Assembly (NCBI GenBank): GCA_024278035.1
Contig: JAJRUA010000028.1
Span: 1-45,173, forward strand
DNA from: Planctomycetota bacterium
Lineage (GTDB): Bacteria > Planctomycetota > Planctomycetia > Pirellulales > Lacipirellulaceae
Reading direction: 5' to 3'
DNA: 45,173 nt
Under the pieces are notes generated by a model. The model was not told where the DNA came from. It saw nothing but the letters and a program-made list of their open reading frames with translations, and made no database searches. Every line of letters starts with the position of its first letter. Within the stretch, counting starts at the first letter, position 1. Positions 1 to 9,337 of this stretch are shown here, piece after piece. The translations under genes and the position numbers were made by a program.

Positions 1-1
1 T

Positions 2-391
2 GCTGTCGTGGCTGAAGTTACGGTCGCCGACTTGCTTGGGACCGGCTCTAAAAAGAATACGCGTGAGGCAGAGCAAAATCGTGTTTCGGGAAGAGAGGCA
101 ACAAAGAAGCCAAGCCTTCTTAGCTCCGTCATGGGCATGATGCGAAAGGCGGCTGAAGATCGCCCTCCGTTCCGAATGGAAATTGTCGAAGCTGACGAAG
201 TCCATGAAATGCTGTTCGATGCCAGTACCGGGGTGCCACTCCGTGGTGAACAAGAAGAATACTCCGGGCAACGGAGCCGTGTTTCGGCCATGCCCGCTAC
301 CTACGCTCCGGACGGTCGGCTTGACTTCACGCCGAAGAAAAAATCATCCGGTAGCAACGACGATTTTCCGATTGATTTTGAGGACAAGTAA
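2..391 (+). CDS. cpaB: Flp pilus assembly protein CpaB/RcpC, C-terminal part (5' truncated)
   Basis: The reading frame is open to the left edge, so this is probably the 3' end of a longer gene; a GTG at 8 is only an internal candidate start. The visible part begins with VTVADLLG, which resembles the short segment following the periplasmic domain in CpaB proteins, and continues through a Lys/Arg/Ser-rich linker to a terminal strand segment (RPPFRMEIVEADEVHEM) like the 'pF.meI..g' tail of that family. CpaB/RcpC acts in the periplasm with the Tad secretin. Its position directly upstream of the secretin gene is the standard Tad operon order and is the main support. The tail is acidic and probably disordered. 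Alternatively this is a short Tad-linked hypothetical protein; the domain that would settle it lies outside the window. Confidence 0.55.
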   Translation, partial: AVVAEVTVADLLGTGSKKNTREAEQNRVSGREATKKPSLLSSVMGMMRKAAEDRPPFRMEIVEADEVHEMLFDASTGVPLRGEQEEYSGQRSRVSAMPATYAPDGRLDFTPKKKSSGSNDDFPIDFEDK

Positions 392-594
392 GCGACTATC
401 CCGAAACTTTTTCGGAAGTACCGGAAGGTTTGTAGGACGAGCAATAAAGCATCGCTCCACAGCGGTGGCCGGACACACAGGTTTCCGGCTGTGAACTAAC
501 TATTTTGGGGGGAAGGTTGATTCGCGATGCGAGTCGGCCCAAGCGTCGCTGGTTTTTATAGCCAGCGGCGGATACAAAGCAGGAAAGTACAAGG

Positions 595-2352
595 ATGTAC
601 GATCTTTTTACCAATCGGCCATCGCGCCACATCGTAACTGGCCTGGGTCTTATCGTCGCACTGACGTTAGTTCCCGTCTTAGCCACAGCGCAGTCGGTTT
701 CGCCTAATGGGGCTCTGATCCGAAAAATCACCGGCTCCGGCGATAAGCTCGAAATCACGACCAACTCGAGCCGCATTCTCACGCTCGGCAAGAAGATTCC
801 GCGTGTTCAGGTGAACAACCCGGAGTTGTTATCAGTGACTCCTTTGTCCGCAACACAGATACAAGTCTCAGCCCGTAAGGCGGGAGTGACGCAGGTCAAT
901 CTGTGGGACGAAGAAGGGAATATCCACACGGTGGATGTCTTCATCTACGGTGATGTTCGTGAACTAGAACATGCCCTCAAAACGCAGTTCCCCAATTCCT
1001 CCGTCAAAGTTTACCGTTACAGCCAAAGTCTTGTACTTACGGGATTTATCGATCGGCCTGACTACGTCGATCCGATTCGACAGCTCGCAGAAGACTATGC
1101 CCCGAAAGTGATTAACAACATCTCCGTAGGCGGTGTGCAGCAAGTGCTGCTCAAGGTGAAGATTTACGAAGTTTCTCGGACCAAGCTCCGGCAGCTTGGC
1201 GTTGATATCGCAACGCTTGGCAGCGGTGGCTACTTCGGCACGAGCGTCTCGGGGCTGCTAAACAACATCGGTTCCGACGGCAACCCCGCAGGTGTTACGT
1301 CGGTTGCCGATGGCGTTAAGGTGCTCACCGATAACGGGGGCCAAACGGTCGAGTTTGCGGTTACGGATGGAGGCGATGCCTTGCTTGGGTTTATCGATGC
1401 TCTCCAGCAAAATAACATCGCCAAAATCCTCGCCGAGCCGAATATCGTCGCCGTCAGCGGTCGGCCTGCCTCGTTCAATGTGGGAGGTGAGATTCCCATC
1501 CTTATTCCACAAGGTCTAGGAAACATTGCGATCGAATACAAGCCGTACGGCACACAAATCGACTTCCTGCCGATCGTGCTGGGGAACGGAAAAATCCGGC
1601 TAGAAGTTCGTCCACGTATTAGTGAACTGGATGACTCACGAGCCGTTCTTGTCAACGATCTCAACATCCCGGCGTTAACTGTTCGGCAAGTTGATACGGC
1701 GGTGGAGATGAATGCGGGACAAACTTTTGCTATCGCGGGTTTGATTCAGCAGCGGACGGTGACGCTCAACCGGGGAATCCCGCTTCTGGCTGATATCCCG
1801 ATTATTGGTGTTCCGTTTCGCCGGGTTGAAGATAGTGTCAACGAGACCGAACTGTTGGTTCTTGTAACCCCCGAATTGGTCGATGCGATGGACCCGCATG
1901 AGGTGCCGGCGTGTGGGCCCGGCATGGGGACCGTCTCTCCACGTGACAGTGATTTTTACTGTGGCGGGAAAATTGAGGTGCCCGATTACTGTAGCGCTTG
2001 TCAAAATCAAGCGTGTGGAGGAGGCCCCCAATGTGCTTCGGGCGGAACACCCTCAGCCCCCAATTCCTTTATGAATGGCGGGACAGGCAGCGGGCCGATT
2101 TACAATAATCAGTTTGTGCCTAGCGTTATGCCACAGCAACAAGGGCCTGCTCAGCAGGAACCTCTCCACTACGAACCGATGCCGACGCCCGCCGAAGTGC
2201 CAGCGGGCCCTTCCTTCGGAGCGGCTTCTGCCACGGGGACAAGTGACCAGCACTTCCAAGCGTCTCGCCAGCAAGAGTACGTTCGTGCCGCCGAGACGCA
2301 ATGGAAGGGTGGTACGGCTTTGATCGGTCCGGTCGGTTACGACGACGATTGA
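595..2352 (+). CDS. cpaC: Tad pilus outer-membrane secretin CpaC/RcpA
   Basis: This protein (585 aa) should form the outer-membrane ring through which the Flp pilus passes. It has an N-terminal signal peptide (hydrophobic core around residues 16-31, likely cleavage after ATA near residue 32) and a pilus-secretin N domain (about 55-120, including a VNLWDEEGNIHTVDVFIYGDV-like strand pattern). A BON-like segment follows, then the secretin core (about 185-425) with LAEPNIVAVSGRPA, VGGEIPILI, AGLIQQRT, GIPLLADIPIIG and NETELLVLVTPELV. After the core comes a long Pro/Gly/Gln-rich tail with six cysteines at roughly residues 438-483, unusual for a secretin. The start at 595 is preceded by a purine-rich stretch (AAGG). 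It lies about 200 bp after cpaB and 120 bp before cpaE. Confidence 0.93.
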   Translation: MYDLFTNRPSRHIVTGLGLIVALTLVPVLATAQSVSPNGALIRKITGSGDKLEITTNSSRILTLGKKIPRVQVNNPELLSVTPLSATQIQVSARKAGVTQVNLWDEEGNIHTVDVFIYGDVRELEHALKTQFPNSSVKVYRYSQSLVLTGFIDRPDYVDPIRQLAEDYAPKVINNISVGGVQQVLLKVKIYEVSRTKLRQLGVDIATLGSGGYFGTSVSGLLNNIGSDGNPAGVTSVADGVKVLTDNGGQTVEFAVTDGGDALLGFIDALQQNNIAKILAEPNIVAVSGRPASFNVGGEIPILIPQGLGNIAIEYKPYGTQIDFLPIVLGNGKIRLEVRPRISELDDSRAVLVNDLNIPALTVRQVDTAVEMNAGQTFAIAGLIQQRTVTLNRGIPLLADIPIIGVPFRRVEDSVNETELLVLVTPELVDAMDPHEVPACGPGMGTVSPRDSDFYCGGKIEVPDYCSACQNQACGGGPQCASGGTPSAPNSFMNGGTGSGPIYNNQFVPSVMPQQQGPAQQEPLHYEPMPTPAEVPAGPSFGAASATGTSDQHFQASRQQEYVRAAETQWKGGTALIGPVGYDDD

Positions 2353-2472
2353 ACTAAAGAGACGTTTTTATCTTCATGCCACTTAGGGTGAGCTAGATTC
2401 TAGTAGTGAACTCCGCGCCGTGCCTTTCGCCCGGCCTCATGGCACCGATAGAATCGACCACCTACAAGCACC

Positions 2473-3723
2473 ATGCCAAACGCCCTGCGACTCGCGATCG
2501 TTGATCCCAATGATGCTACGCGCGAAACGTTAAAAGATACGTTACAGGGCCTCGATACGATTTGGCTCGAAGCGGAGTGCTCCCGGTACGCTTTCTTCTC
2601 GGACGTCCTTGATCAGACCAACGCGGAAGTCGGCTTCATCTCTTTGGATGAAAATTCTGAAGAGGCCATCTCACTTATTGAGGCATTGTCGCGTACACAT
2701 CCGAAAACAACGCTCTTAGCCACCAGTAGCTCAACCGATGGCAATCTGATCCTCCGCACCATGCGTGCCGGGGCGAAGGAGTTCCTTCCCCAGCCACTGA
2801 GCCCCAACGACTTGGCTGCCGCCCTGCAACGGGTTGCACGAACACGATTCGGTGATGATGCCACTAGCGGTGGCGGATGCAAGGTAATTGCCGTCACTGG
2901 CGCAACGGGCGGAGTCGGCTCGACCAGCCTTGCCGTGAATCTCAGTTGCGAACTTGCTTCGGATCCGAAGAACTCCGTGGTGTTGGTCGATCTCGACCTG
3001 GCACTGGGGGATGCCGATGTTTACCTCGATACGATTCCCGAATACACACTGACCGATGTTGCCCAGAATATCGCAAGGCTTGATTTTTCGTTGCTCAAGC
3101 GTTCGCTGACAAAACACGCTTCGGGATTGTACCTATTACCTCGCCCTATTCAGCTAGAGGATGTGTCGCTCGTAACGGTCGAAGATTTGACCCGAGTTAT
3201 CAACCTGCTGCGTGCGACTTTTTCACATTTGATTATTGACACGTCCAAGTCCTTCAGTGCGCTCGACATGGCAGCGATGGAGATGGCGGATGACGTTCTA
3301 ATGGTTACGCAGCTCGACTTGCCTTGCCTGAGAAATGTTGTCCGTTTGATGATGTCCTTCGAGCACCACGGGAAGTTTCGTGACAAGATTAAAATTGTCG
3401 TCAATCGGGTTGGCCAAGGGGGCACTTCCATCAGCCTCAAAAAGGCCCAGGCGACCATCGGGCAGGAAGTGTACTGGCAATTGCCCAACGACTTCCGCAC
3501 GATGATTGAGGTACGTAACAACGGAGTCCCGCTCTTAGAGCAGGCCCCCAAAGCGCAAATAACACAAACGATCTCACTACTCGCCAGTGATTTGACCGGC
3601 AGGGTCGATGAGGCTGAGGGTGCTGACGCTAAGAGCAAATCGCGTAGTTGGCTCGGCTTGTGGCCCACACGTTCTGACCGTAAGGGCGAACCCTCGCCCG
3701 AACCCGTCGAACCAGACAATTGA
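2473..3723 (+). CDS. cpaE: Tad pilus localisation ATPase-like protein CpaE/TadZ
   Basis: A 416 aa two-part protein. Residues 1 to about 130 form a receiver-like fold (VDPNDATRE near 10-18, an Asp at 59 in the acceptor region). The usual receiver Lys-Pro is replaced by Gln-Pro (Q107). Residues about 135-380 form a MinD/ParA-type ATPase domain with LVDLDLALGDADVYLD as the second motif (D173, D175). The P-loop reads GATGGVGSTS (143-152), lacking both the signature lysine and the P-loop lysine of normal ParA proteins, so ATP hydrolysis is doubtful. Family members place the Tad machine at its cellular site. The C-terminus is charged and Pro-rich. It is followed by a 250 bp gap before cpaF. Confidence 0.9.
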   Translation: MPNALRLAIVDPNDATRETLKDTLQGLDTIWLEAECSRYAFFSDVLDQTNAEVGFISLDENSEEAISLIEALSRTHPKTTLLATSSSTDGNLILRTMRAGAKEFLPQPLSPNDLAAALQRVARTRFGDDATSGGGCKVIAVTGATGGVGSTSLAVNLSCELASDPKNSVVLVDLDLALGDADVYLDTIPEYTLTDVAQNIARLDFSLLKRSLTKHASGLYLLPRPIQLEDVSLVTVEDLTRVINLLRATFSHLIIDTSKSFSALDMAAMEMADDVLMVTQLDLPCLRNVVRLMMSFEHHGKFRDKIKIVVNRVGQGGTSISLKKAQATIGQEVYWQLPNDFRTMIEVRNNGVPLLEQAPKAQITQTISLLASDLTGRVDEAEGADAKSKSRSWLGLWPTRSDRKGEPSPEPVEPDN

Positions 3724-3741
3724 TCCGGATCGTTGGGGCGT

Positions 3742-3780
3742 TCCTCGCCAAGATGGCGAGGCTATAGCCGGGCCATCCTG
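3742..3780. repeat. Palindromic dispersed repeat, partial copy (GCCATCCTGGC family)
   Basis: The stretch contains CTCGCCAAGATGGCGAG, a self-complementary core, followed by CTATAGCCGGGCCATCCTG. The same layout (GCCARGATGGC, then ATAGCC, then GCCATCCTG) occurs as a perfect palindrome at 41614-41667. The copy begins about 18 bp after the cpaE stop and sits in the otherwise featureless 251 bp gap before cpaF. Confidence 0.6.
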
Positions 3781-3974
3781 TGTACGAAATCTTTTAAGCC
3801 GACACGTGGATCGATTCTTCCGATCCTAGGGCCCTGACCTCTTGTCTGCGGCCTCGAATGCCCTGGGCATTTTTCTTACTGCGGTCCCCGTCGCGCTTCC
3901 TGAGCTATATTTCTTCGGGCCTTTGTGCGCCCGCTCTCGTATTACGTCACGCCGCACGACACGATAAATCCGTT

Positions 3975-5300
3975 ATGACCAAGCTAAACTCCCCCGCTAT
4001 CGGCAACTCCACGCAAGAGAAAGATGCCGAGTTCGAGAACATCAAACGCCGCATCCATACGAAATTGGTTGATAAACTCGACCTGACTCGTGTTGGTGAT
4101 TTGGAAGGGGATGTCTTGCGTCGCGAGATCCGGCTTGTTGTTGAGCATCTGTGTGACGTAGAAGAGACGCTTCTCAACCGGAACGAGCGTGATCGGCTTG
4201 TTGAAGAGGTGCTCGACGAAACTTTTGGCCTTGGTCCGATGGAAATGTTACTGAAAGATCCGTCGATCAGCGAAATCATGATCAACGGACCGAAGAACGT
4301 TTACGTTGAAAAGAGCGGCAACCTTGTTAAGACCGAAGTCACCTTCCGCGACAACAAGCACTTGATGCAAATCATTGATCGCATCGTTTCGCGAATTGGC
4401 CGTCGGGTAGACGAAATCTGTCCGATGGTGGATGCCCGTCTTCCGGACGGTTCGCGTGTGAATGCGATCATCCCACCATTGGCACTGGATGGGCCTAGCG
4501 TTACGATTCGTCGCTTCGGATCGAATCCGCTGAAGCTCGAAGACCTGCTCAACTTCCGCAGCCTGACGCCAGAGATGGTCATGCTTTTGGAAGGCGCGAT
4601 GAAGGCGAAGCTCAACATCATTATCTCAGGGGGTACGGGCTCCGGTAAAACGACGTTGCTCAATACGCTATCGAGCTTTATCTCGAACGAAGACCGTATC
4701 GTTACGATCGAAGACGCGGCTGAATTGCAACTGCAACAAGACCATGTCGTCCGTCTTGAAACCCGTCCGCCGAATATCGAAGGAAAGGGCCAAATCACGG
4801 CGACCGACTTAGTAAAGAACTCACTCCGTATGCGGCCTGACCGCGTGATTATCGGCGAATGCCGTGGCGCAGAGACACTTGACATGCTTCAGGCAATGAA
4901 CACGGGCCACGAAGGATCGCTTACGACCTGCCATGCCAACACGCCGCGTGATGCGATCGCTCGCCTCGAAACGATGATCATGATGGCGGGTTTTGAGATG
5001 CCACTCAAAGCCATGCGGACACAAATCGCGAGTGCCGTGGACCTGATCGTTCAGGTCAATCGCTTGCAGGGTGGCCCTCGTAAAGTGACGCACATCACTG
5101 AAATCCTTGGTATGGAACAAGATACGATTGTCATGCAGGATATTTTCACGTTTGACAAAACAGGGGTGGATGAAAATGGCCGAGCCATCGGGAAGTTCTT
5201 ATCCACGGGGATTCGGCCTAGCTTTATGGAGCGACTCGAGCAGGCAGGAGTCCGTTTGCCAGCAAGCACGTTCCGTGAACGGGTCATGATGACCGACTGA
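3975..5300 (+). CDS. cpaF: Tad pilus assembly ATPase CpaF/TadA
   Basis: This secretion ATPase (441 aa) hydrolyses ATP at the inner membrane to power Flp pilus assembly. An upstream in-frame ATG at 3858 would add 39 residues of Cys/Arg/Leu-rich sequence unlike the family. The ATG at 3975 ([11 protein letters not shown]) starts a normal CpaF N-terminus and is preferred. The N-terminal helical domain (about 20-90) contains [11 protein letters not shown], followed by [32 protein letters not shown] (Asp box region), Walker [10 protein letters not shown] (219-227), [10 protein letters not shown], Walker [13 protein letters not shown] (287-298) and the His box [11 protein letters not shown] (about 317-327). 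All catalytic motifs are intact, unlike CpaE. tadB follows after 65 bp. Confidence 0.96.
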   Translation: MTKLNSPAIGNSTQEKDAEFENIKRRIHTKLVDKLDLTRVGDLEGDVLRREIRLVVEHLCDVEETLLNRNERDRLVEEVLDETFGLGPMEMLLKDPSISEIMINGPKNVYVEKSGNLVKTEVTFRDNKHLMQIIDRIVSRIGRRVDEICPMVDARLPDGSRVNAIIPPLALDGPSVTIRRFGSNPLKLEDLLNFRSLTPEMVMLLEGAMKAKLNIIISGGTGSGKTTLLNTLSSFISNEDRIVTIEDAAELQLQQDHVVRLETRPPNIEGKGQITATDLVKNSLRMRPDRVIIGECRGAETLDMLQAMNTGHEGSLTTCHANTPRDAIARLETMIMMAGFEMPLKAMRTQIASAVDLIVQVNRLQGGPRKVTHITEILGMEQDTIVMQDIFTFDKTGVDENGRAIGKFLSTGIRPSFMERLEQAGVRLPASTFRERVMMTD

Positions 5301-5365
5301 CTTGGAAAGCCGTTGCCTTACTCTACCCACGCCCCAGATACTCTACTTCTTCCCACTGATATTCC

Positions 5366-6334
5366 ATGTCTCCCCTTCTAGTATCCTTACTGGTCTTCGG
5401 CTTTGTCACCATCTCGGTGATGGCGGCTGTAGCGTTCTTTGGCGGAGACAAGGAAGCGGATGTAGCGGACCGGCTCTCAGCTCTTACGACCGGTAAAGGG
5501 AGTGGAAAAAATGGAGAAAAGCAAACGAGTATCGACCTTGTGGCCTCTAGCTGGGACAAAGGAGCGGGGGCCATTGAGCAAGCGATTGCCAAGCACCTCA
5601 ACCTGAAGTTAATGTTCATCCAGGCGGATGTCTCCTTCACGGTAAGCCAATTTATACTCGCTTGTGTGGCGGCGGCTTTGATCGGATTCTTCGGACCCAC
5701 TCTCTGTGGCCTGCCAATGAAGTTTGCTCCGATCATCTCGGCAATTTTTGTCTTCCTGCCGTTTGCTTGGCTCGTGATGAAACGCAAGAGTCGGCTTAAC
5801 AAGTTCGCTGCCCAATTGCCCGAAGCCCTGGAGCTCATCGCACGAGCTTTACGATCAGGCCATAGCCTTGCGGCAGGGCTGAATCTGGTTGGAAGCGAAA
5901 TGTCGGATCCTATAAAGAAAGAGTTTTCCCGTGCTTTTGAAGAACAGAACCTCGGCATGCCTTTGGAAGAGGCCCTCGAGAATCTGACGGAACGCATTCC
6001 GAACCTCGACTTAAAGTTCTTCGTCACAGCGGTCGTCTTGCAACGACAAACGGGTGGCGACTTGGCTGAGATTCTTGACAAAATTGGCCGATTGATTCGC
6101 GAACGTTTCAAGATTCGTGGACAAGTCCAAGCACTCACGGGCGAAGGCCGTCTCAGTGGTATCGTTCTATTGGCTTTGCCGCCGGTTTTGTTTATTGCCG
6201 TTTATCGATTGAACCCGGACTACTTGAGTTTGCTATTCACCGACGAGCTTGGCAAGAAAATGCTGGTCGGCGGAATCTTGATTCAGCTTCTCGGGGCCGT
6301 TGTGATTCAGAAAATTATTAACATCCGTATTTAA
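5366..6334 (+). CDS. tadB: Tad pilus inner-membrane platform protein TadB
   Basis: A 322 aa polytopic membrane protein of the type II secretion F family. It has an N-terminal membrane helix (residues 1-28), a soluble linker, paired helices near 90-145 (FILACVAAALIGFFGP and FVFLPFAWLVM), and the cytoplasmic T2SSF domain (about 150-260). Typical T2SSF signatures are LPEALELIARALRSGHSLAAGL, GMPLEEALENLTERIP and LQRQTGGDLAEIL. Two terminal helices follow. It should form the membrane platform with TadC, on which CpaF acts. Start ATG 5366 gives a clean membrane-anchor N-terminus, 65 bp after cpaF. Confidence 0.93.
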   Translation: MSPLLVSLLVFGFVTISVMAAVAFFGGDKEADVADRLSALTTGKGSGKNGEKQTSIDLVASSWDKGAGAIEQAIAKHLNLKLMFIQADVSFTVSQFILACVAAALIGFFGPTLCGLPMKFAPIISAIFVFLPFAWLVMKRKSRLNKFAAQLPEALELIARALRSGHSLAAGLNLVGSEMSDPIKKEFSRAFEEQNLGMPLEEALENLTERIPNLDLKFFVTAVVLQRQTGGDLAEILDKIGRLIRERFKIRGQVQALTGEGRLSGIVLLALPPVLFIAVYRLNPDYLSLLFTDELGKKMLVGGILIQLLGAVVIQKIINIRI

Positions 6335-6407
6335 GGGCGACACGAGCCACACTCTCGGCACCCTTCAACGCACCAGCCTCCCGTTCCTGCTACCTGGAAG
6401 AAACCCC

Positions 6408-7382
6408 ATGATCCCGCTCCTATCGCTCATCAGCTCGTCGATGTTTGTGAGCTTTGCTGTCTTTGGCTGCGTAGCGGCAGGAATGTGGTTTGCGCTCGAT
6501 TTTTTCGGTGGCTCCGGCAATGAACGGGCCCACGATCGGCTTGATAAGCTGCGCGATCCGGGCCTTCGAGGTGCCGCTCGTGAAGAGCAGCAGAAGGATA
6601 AGATGTCGAAGCTACTTGGAAAAAAGACCGCCCAACTTGCTGCCCCATTACAACCCAAGACCAAAGAAGAGCAAAGTAAGCTCAAAATAAAATTGCAGAA
6701 CGCCGGTTTTCGTGGTGAAGGGGCGATTAGCGTCTTTCTAGGCTCGAAGCTCCTTTGCTTGATCTTTGGCTTTCTTATCGGTGGCGGTGCCGCCTATTGG
6801 ACCAAAGGTCTTAACCAGGAAGCCATGATTATTACCGTCGCCACGGCTGGTATTCTATTCTTCCTGCCGGACATTTTCGTCTGGTTCATGAAAAAGTCTC
6901 GGCAAGACCAGATTTTCTATGGGCTTCCCGACGCTTTGGACTTGATGGTTGTCTGTGTCGAGGCAGGCTTAGGGCTTGACCAGGCGATGCGTAAGGTAAG
7001 CGAAGAAATGCAGAAGACCTACGCCGTGATCGCAGAAGAGTTTGGCTTGTGTAACTTGCAGCTCCAAATGGGATCGGCTCGGAATACGGTATTGTTCGAG
7101 CTCGGACAGCGGACCGGCGTGGATGACCTCAAAGCGCTCAGTGCCATTTTGATTCAAGCCGATAAGTTCGGCTCAAGCGTCGCCCAAGCCCTGCGGGTGC
7201 AAAGCGATTCGATGCGGACTCGCCGTAGCCAATTGGCCGAGGAGAAAGCTGCTAAAACAGCAGTAAAACTCATCTTTCCGCTCGTGCTGTTCATTTTCCC
7301 AGCGATCTTCATTGTGCTGGTCGGCCCCGCTGCAATCACGATGATTAACGAGATGTTCCCCGCAATGCAGGGTGGCCGCTAG
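6408..7382 (+). CDS. tadC: Tad pilus inner-membrane platform protein TadC
   Basis: A 324 aa type II secretion F-family protein and partner of TadB. It has an N-terminal transmembrane segment (1-28) and a charged soluble stretch with EEQQKDKMSKLLGKK, followed by paired helices (about 105-160: GSKLLCLIFGFLIGGGAAY, TAGILFFLPDIFVWFM). The T2SSF domain follows with LPDALDLMVVCVEAGLGLDQAM and DDLKALSAILIQADKFGSSV, and a last hydrophobic helix (FPLVLFIFPAIFIVLVGPA). The gene follows tadB by 73 bp. No catalytic residues are expected. The next 183 bp contain no recognisable site. Confidence 0.92.
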   Translation: MIPLLSLISSSMFVSFAVFGCVAAGMWFALDFFGGSGNERAHDRLDKLRDPGLRGAAREEQQKDKMSKLLGKKTAQLAAPLQPKTKEEQSKLKIKLQNAGFRGEGAISVFLGSKLLCLIFGFLIGGGAAYWTKGLNQEAMIITVATAGILFFLPDIFVWFMKKSRQDQIFYGLPDALDLMVVCVEAGLGLDQAMRKVSEEMQKTYAVIAEEFGLCNLQLQMGSARNTVLFELGQRTGVDDLKALSAILIQADKFGSSVAQALRVQSDSMRTRRSQLAEEKAAKTAVKLIFPLVLFIFPAIFIVLVGPAAITMINEMFPAMQGGR

Positions 7383-7565
7383 GTTCGGCTTGCCGCCACT
7401 GCTAGCGAAAGATGGGTAGGCTGAGTCGGGCAAACCGGTCCTTCTCAAAGCTTCGCAGAAGGCGATCGCACGTGGCCGATACAACCGGCAGGACACGCAC
7501 TATTACCGGTGTGCGGCTGACGGCAGGTGCCGCTCAGACCGTGCCTTCCGACGGAGCGAAGCAAG

Positions 7566-8126
7566 ATGGCAAAGATTCTACTACCAGCGATCGCAGCGGG
7601 CTTTCTTTTCGGGGTTGCTACCCCGTCGAACGCCTTTTGGCTCGACGCTTTCTATCAACACATTGAGCAAGGCCGCGAAGAGAATAACCTCTGGCCGCAA
7701 CAGTATGTTGGTGCCGATCGCGAAAGGGCCCAAGCTCCCTTCAACACAATGGTCCGCAACGGGTGGCGGCGCCAGAACTTGCTGGGCAGCCATCACTTTA
7801 ATGAGGATTCGACGAAACTCACCCAAGCGGGCAAGCTCCGTGTGCAATGGATTCTCACCCAACCGCCTCAAGAGTTTCGCCAAGTCTTTATTGAACGATC
7901 CCTCGAAACAGGGATAGCCGAAACTCGTACCGCGACGATCAACCAATTCGCATCCCGTGTGCTACGCGACGGTGGCATTGCCGACGTGACGGAAACGCAT
8001 ATCGTTTCGGATGGTCGTCCTGCCACGATGGTTGACTTTGTGAATACGACGTTCCGTGAGAATATGCCCATTCCTACTCTTCCCAACAGTGTGCCGGGAG
8101 GCGGCGGTGGTGGAGAAGGCGAATAA
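7566..8126 (+). CDS. Unknown exported protein in the Tad pilus locus
   Basis: I do not recognise this 186 aa family with certainty. The start ATG at 7566 has GGAGCGAAG upstream and gives a clean Sec signal peptide (MAKILLPAIAAGFLFGVATPSNA, cleavage about residue 23); the earlier ATG at 7527 would bury it. The mature part is Trp/Gln-rich at first (WPQQYVGADRERAQAPF), then has a region of about 90 residues with HHFNEDSTKLTQAGKLRVQWIL and an alternating strand-helix pattern. That region faintly resembles an OmpA-type peptidoglycan-binding fold, which is an inference. It ends in PGGGGGGEGE. Its place between tadC and the TPR gene suggests a periplasmic or envelope-anchoring accessory of the pilus. 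Confidence 0.75.
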   Translation: MAKILLPAIAAGFLFGVATPSNAFWLDAFYQHIEQGREENNLWPQQYVGADRERAQAPFNTMVRNGWRRQNLLGSHHFNEDSTKLTQAGKLRVQWILTQPPQEFRQVFIERSLETGIAETRTATINQFASRVLRDGGIADVTETHIVSDGRPATMVDFVNTTFRENMPIPTLPNSVPGGGGGGEGE

Positions 8127-8202
8127 GGCGAGAGGCGAGGCGATAGATTTTAGCCCACGCAATGGAGCGTCGGGGACACTCAGGGAAGAGGGGAAAGGAA
8201 CC

Positions 8203-9258
8203 GTGCGAATCAACTTCATTACGTCGATTGCGTTACTACTGGCGATGGCCAGCACCACGTCGGCAGCTCCGATCTCGATGATCCAGGGCTTGCCTGAGGC
8301 AACCTCGGCAGCTCCCTCGCCCAAGGCAGGGCAGCGGAATTGGCTAACGAAGTGGCTTATTGGTGATGCTCCTGTCCAGCCCATGCCGCAGCAGGTGTCT
8401 CCTCAATCAGGCCCGGACGCCTTTGCCTACAAAGCACCTGTGGAGCAACCCGCCTCTTCAGCGGTTTGGCCCAGCACGCCAGTGACGACTTCACCAATCG
8501 CTGCTGTTGAGGCAACCGTTGAGGCAACGCAAGTCCCTTCTCCGTCGGTTTCCGCCGCTACGGCAGATGCTATCGCTGCGGCTCAGGCTGCAGAAGCTGT
8601 GGGCAACGCGGATGAGGCACGCCGTTTGTACTATGAGTACCTGACGGCTAATCCGACCGACGTGAAGGCACTGCGTGAGCTGGGGCACATGGAAGATCGG
8701 CAAGGTAATCTCAGCCATGCGGAGCAGCATTACCGCCAGGCCTTGGGTGCCAATCCTGCGAGCGCCGCCGCGACGAACGATCTGGGGCTATGCCTCGCTC
8801 GCCAAGGGAAATTAGAAGCCTCGGTTGCTACGTTCGGCCAAGCAATCCAGATGCGGCCCAATAAACGGCTTTACCGAAATAACATTGCCACGGTGCAAGT
8901 GCAACTTGGCCAGTCCGACGAAGCGTTAGCCCAACTCAAGGCCGTCTACGACCCAGCAACGGCAACCTTCAACTTGGGCCAACTCCTGGTCAAAGCAGGA
9001 AAGACCGCCGAAGCGGCCCGCCGATTCCAAGAGGCGTTGGCACTGGAGCCCAATTTGATACCCGCCCGCGAAGCCCTTGCGAAGCTTCAATCAACGAACC
9101 CTGTTGAGCCGGTAAGACTCGTTGAGACAACCCCGGTGGTTACGCCCGAAACGGTTACTACCACGCCTGTCGCGGAACCGACGCCAACAACGCCTTACGT
9201 CGCCAGCCAAGGGGTCCCCAGTTTTCCTCGACTGTTGCCACCCGTGATTGACCGGTGA
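8203..9258 (+). CDS. tadD: TPR-repeat exported protein, TadD-like pilus assembly protein
   Basis: The GTG at 8203 is preferred over ATG 8056, which overlaps the previous gene by 71 bp. GTG 8203 is preceded by GGGAAAGGAA and opens directly into a signal peptide (VRINFITSIALLLAMASTTSA). The 351 aa product has a low-complexity Pro/Ala/Thr linker, then about four tetratricopeptide repeats (roughly residues 120-285), e.g. ELGHMEDRQGNLSHAEQHYR and LGLCLARQGKLEASVATFGQ, and a Thr/Pro/Val-rich tail. TadD proteins are TPR lipoproteins that help secretin assembly. Here no lipobox cysteine is visible, so it may be periplasmic instead. It is the last gene of the Tad run. Confidence 0.8.
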   Translation: MRINFITSIALLLAMASTTSAAPISMIQGLPEATSAAPSPKAGQRNWLTKWLIGDAPVQPMPQQVSPQSGPDAFAYKAPVEQPASSAVWPSTPVTTSPIAAVEATVEATQVPSPSVSAATADAIAAAQAAEAVGNADEARRLYYEYLTANPTDVKALRELGHMEDRQGNLSHAEQHYRQALGANPASAAATNDLGLCLARQGKLEASVATFGQAIQMRPNKRLYRNNIATVQVQLGQSDEALAQLKAVYDPATATFNLGQLLVKAGKTAEAARRFQEALALEPNLIPAREALAKLQSTNPVEPVRLVETTPVVTPETVTTTPVAEPTPTTPYVASQGVPSFPRLLPPVIDR

Positions 9259-9337
9259 AGTCTCGTCAGACGGGTGGGGTCGGCGGGAGGAATTAACGAT
9301 GCCACTATCGTTGTAGGTGCCGCTAAACGTAAGTTGC

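Noticed and set aside
5323..6138. 271-aa minus-strand frame opposite tadB
   Set aside because: Antisense shadow of tadB with no domain, atypical start and no ribosome site.
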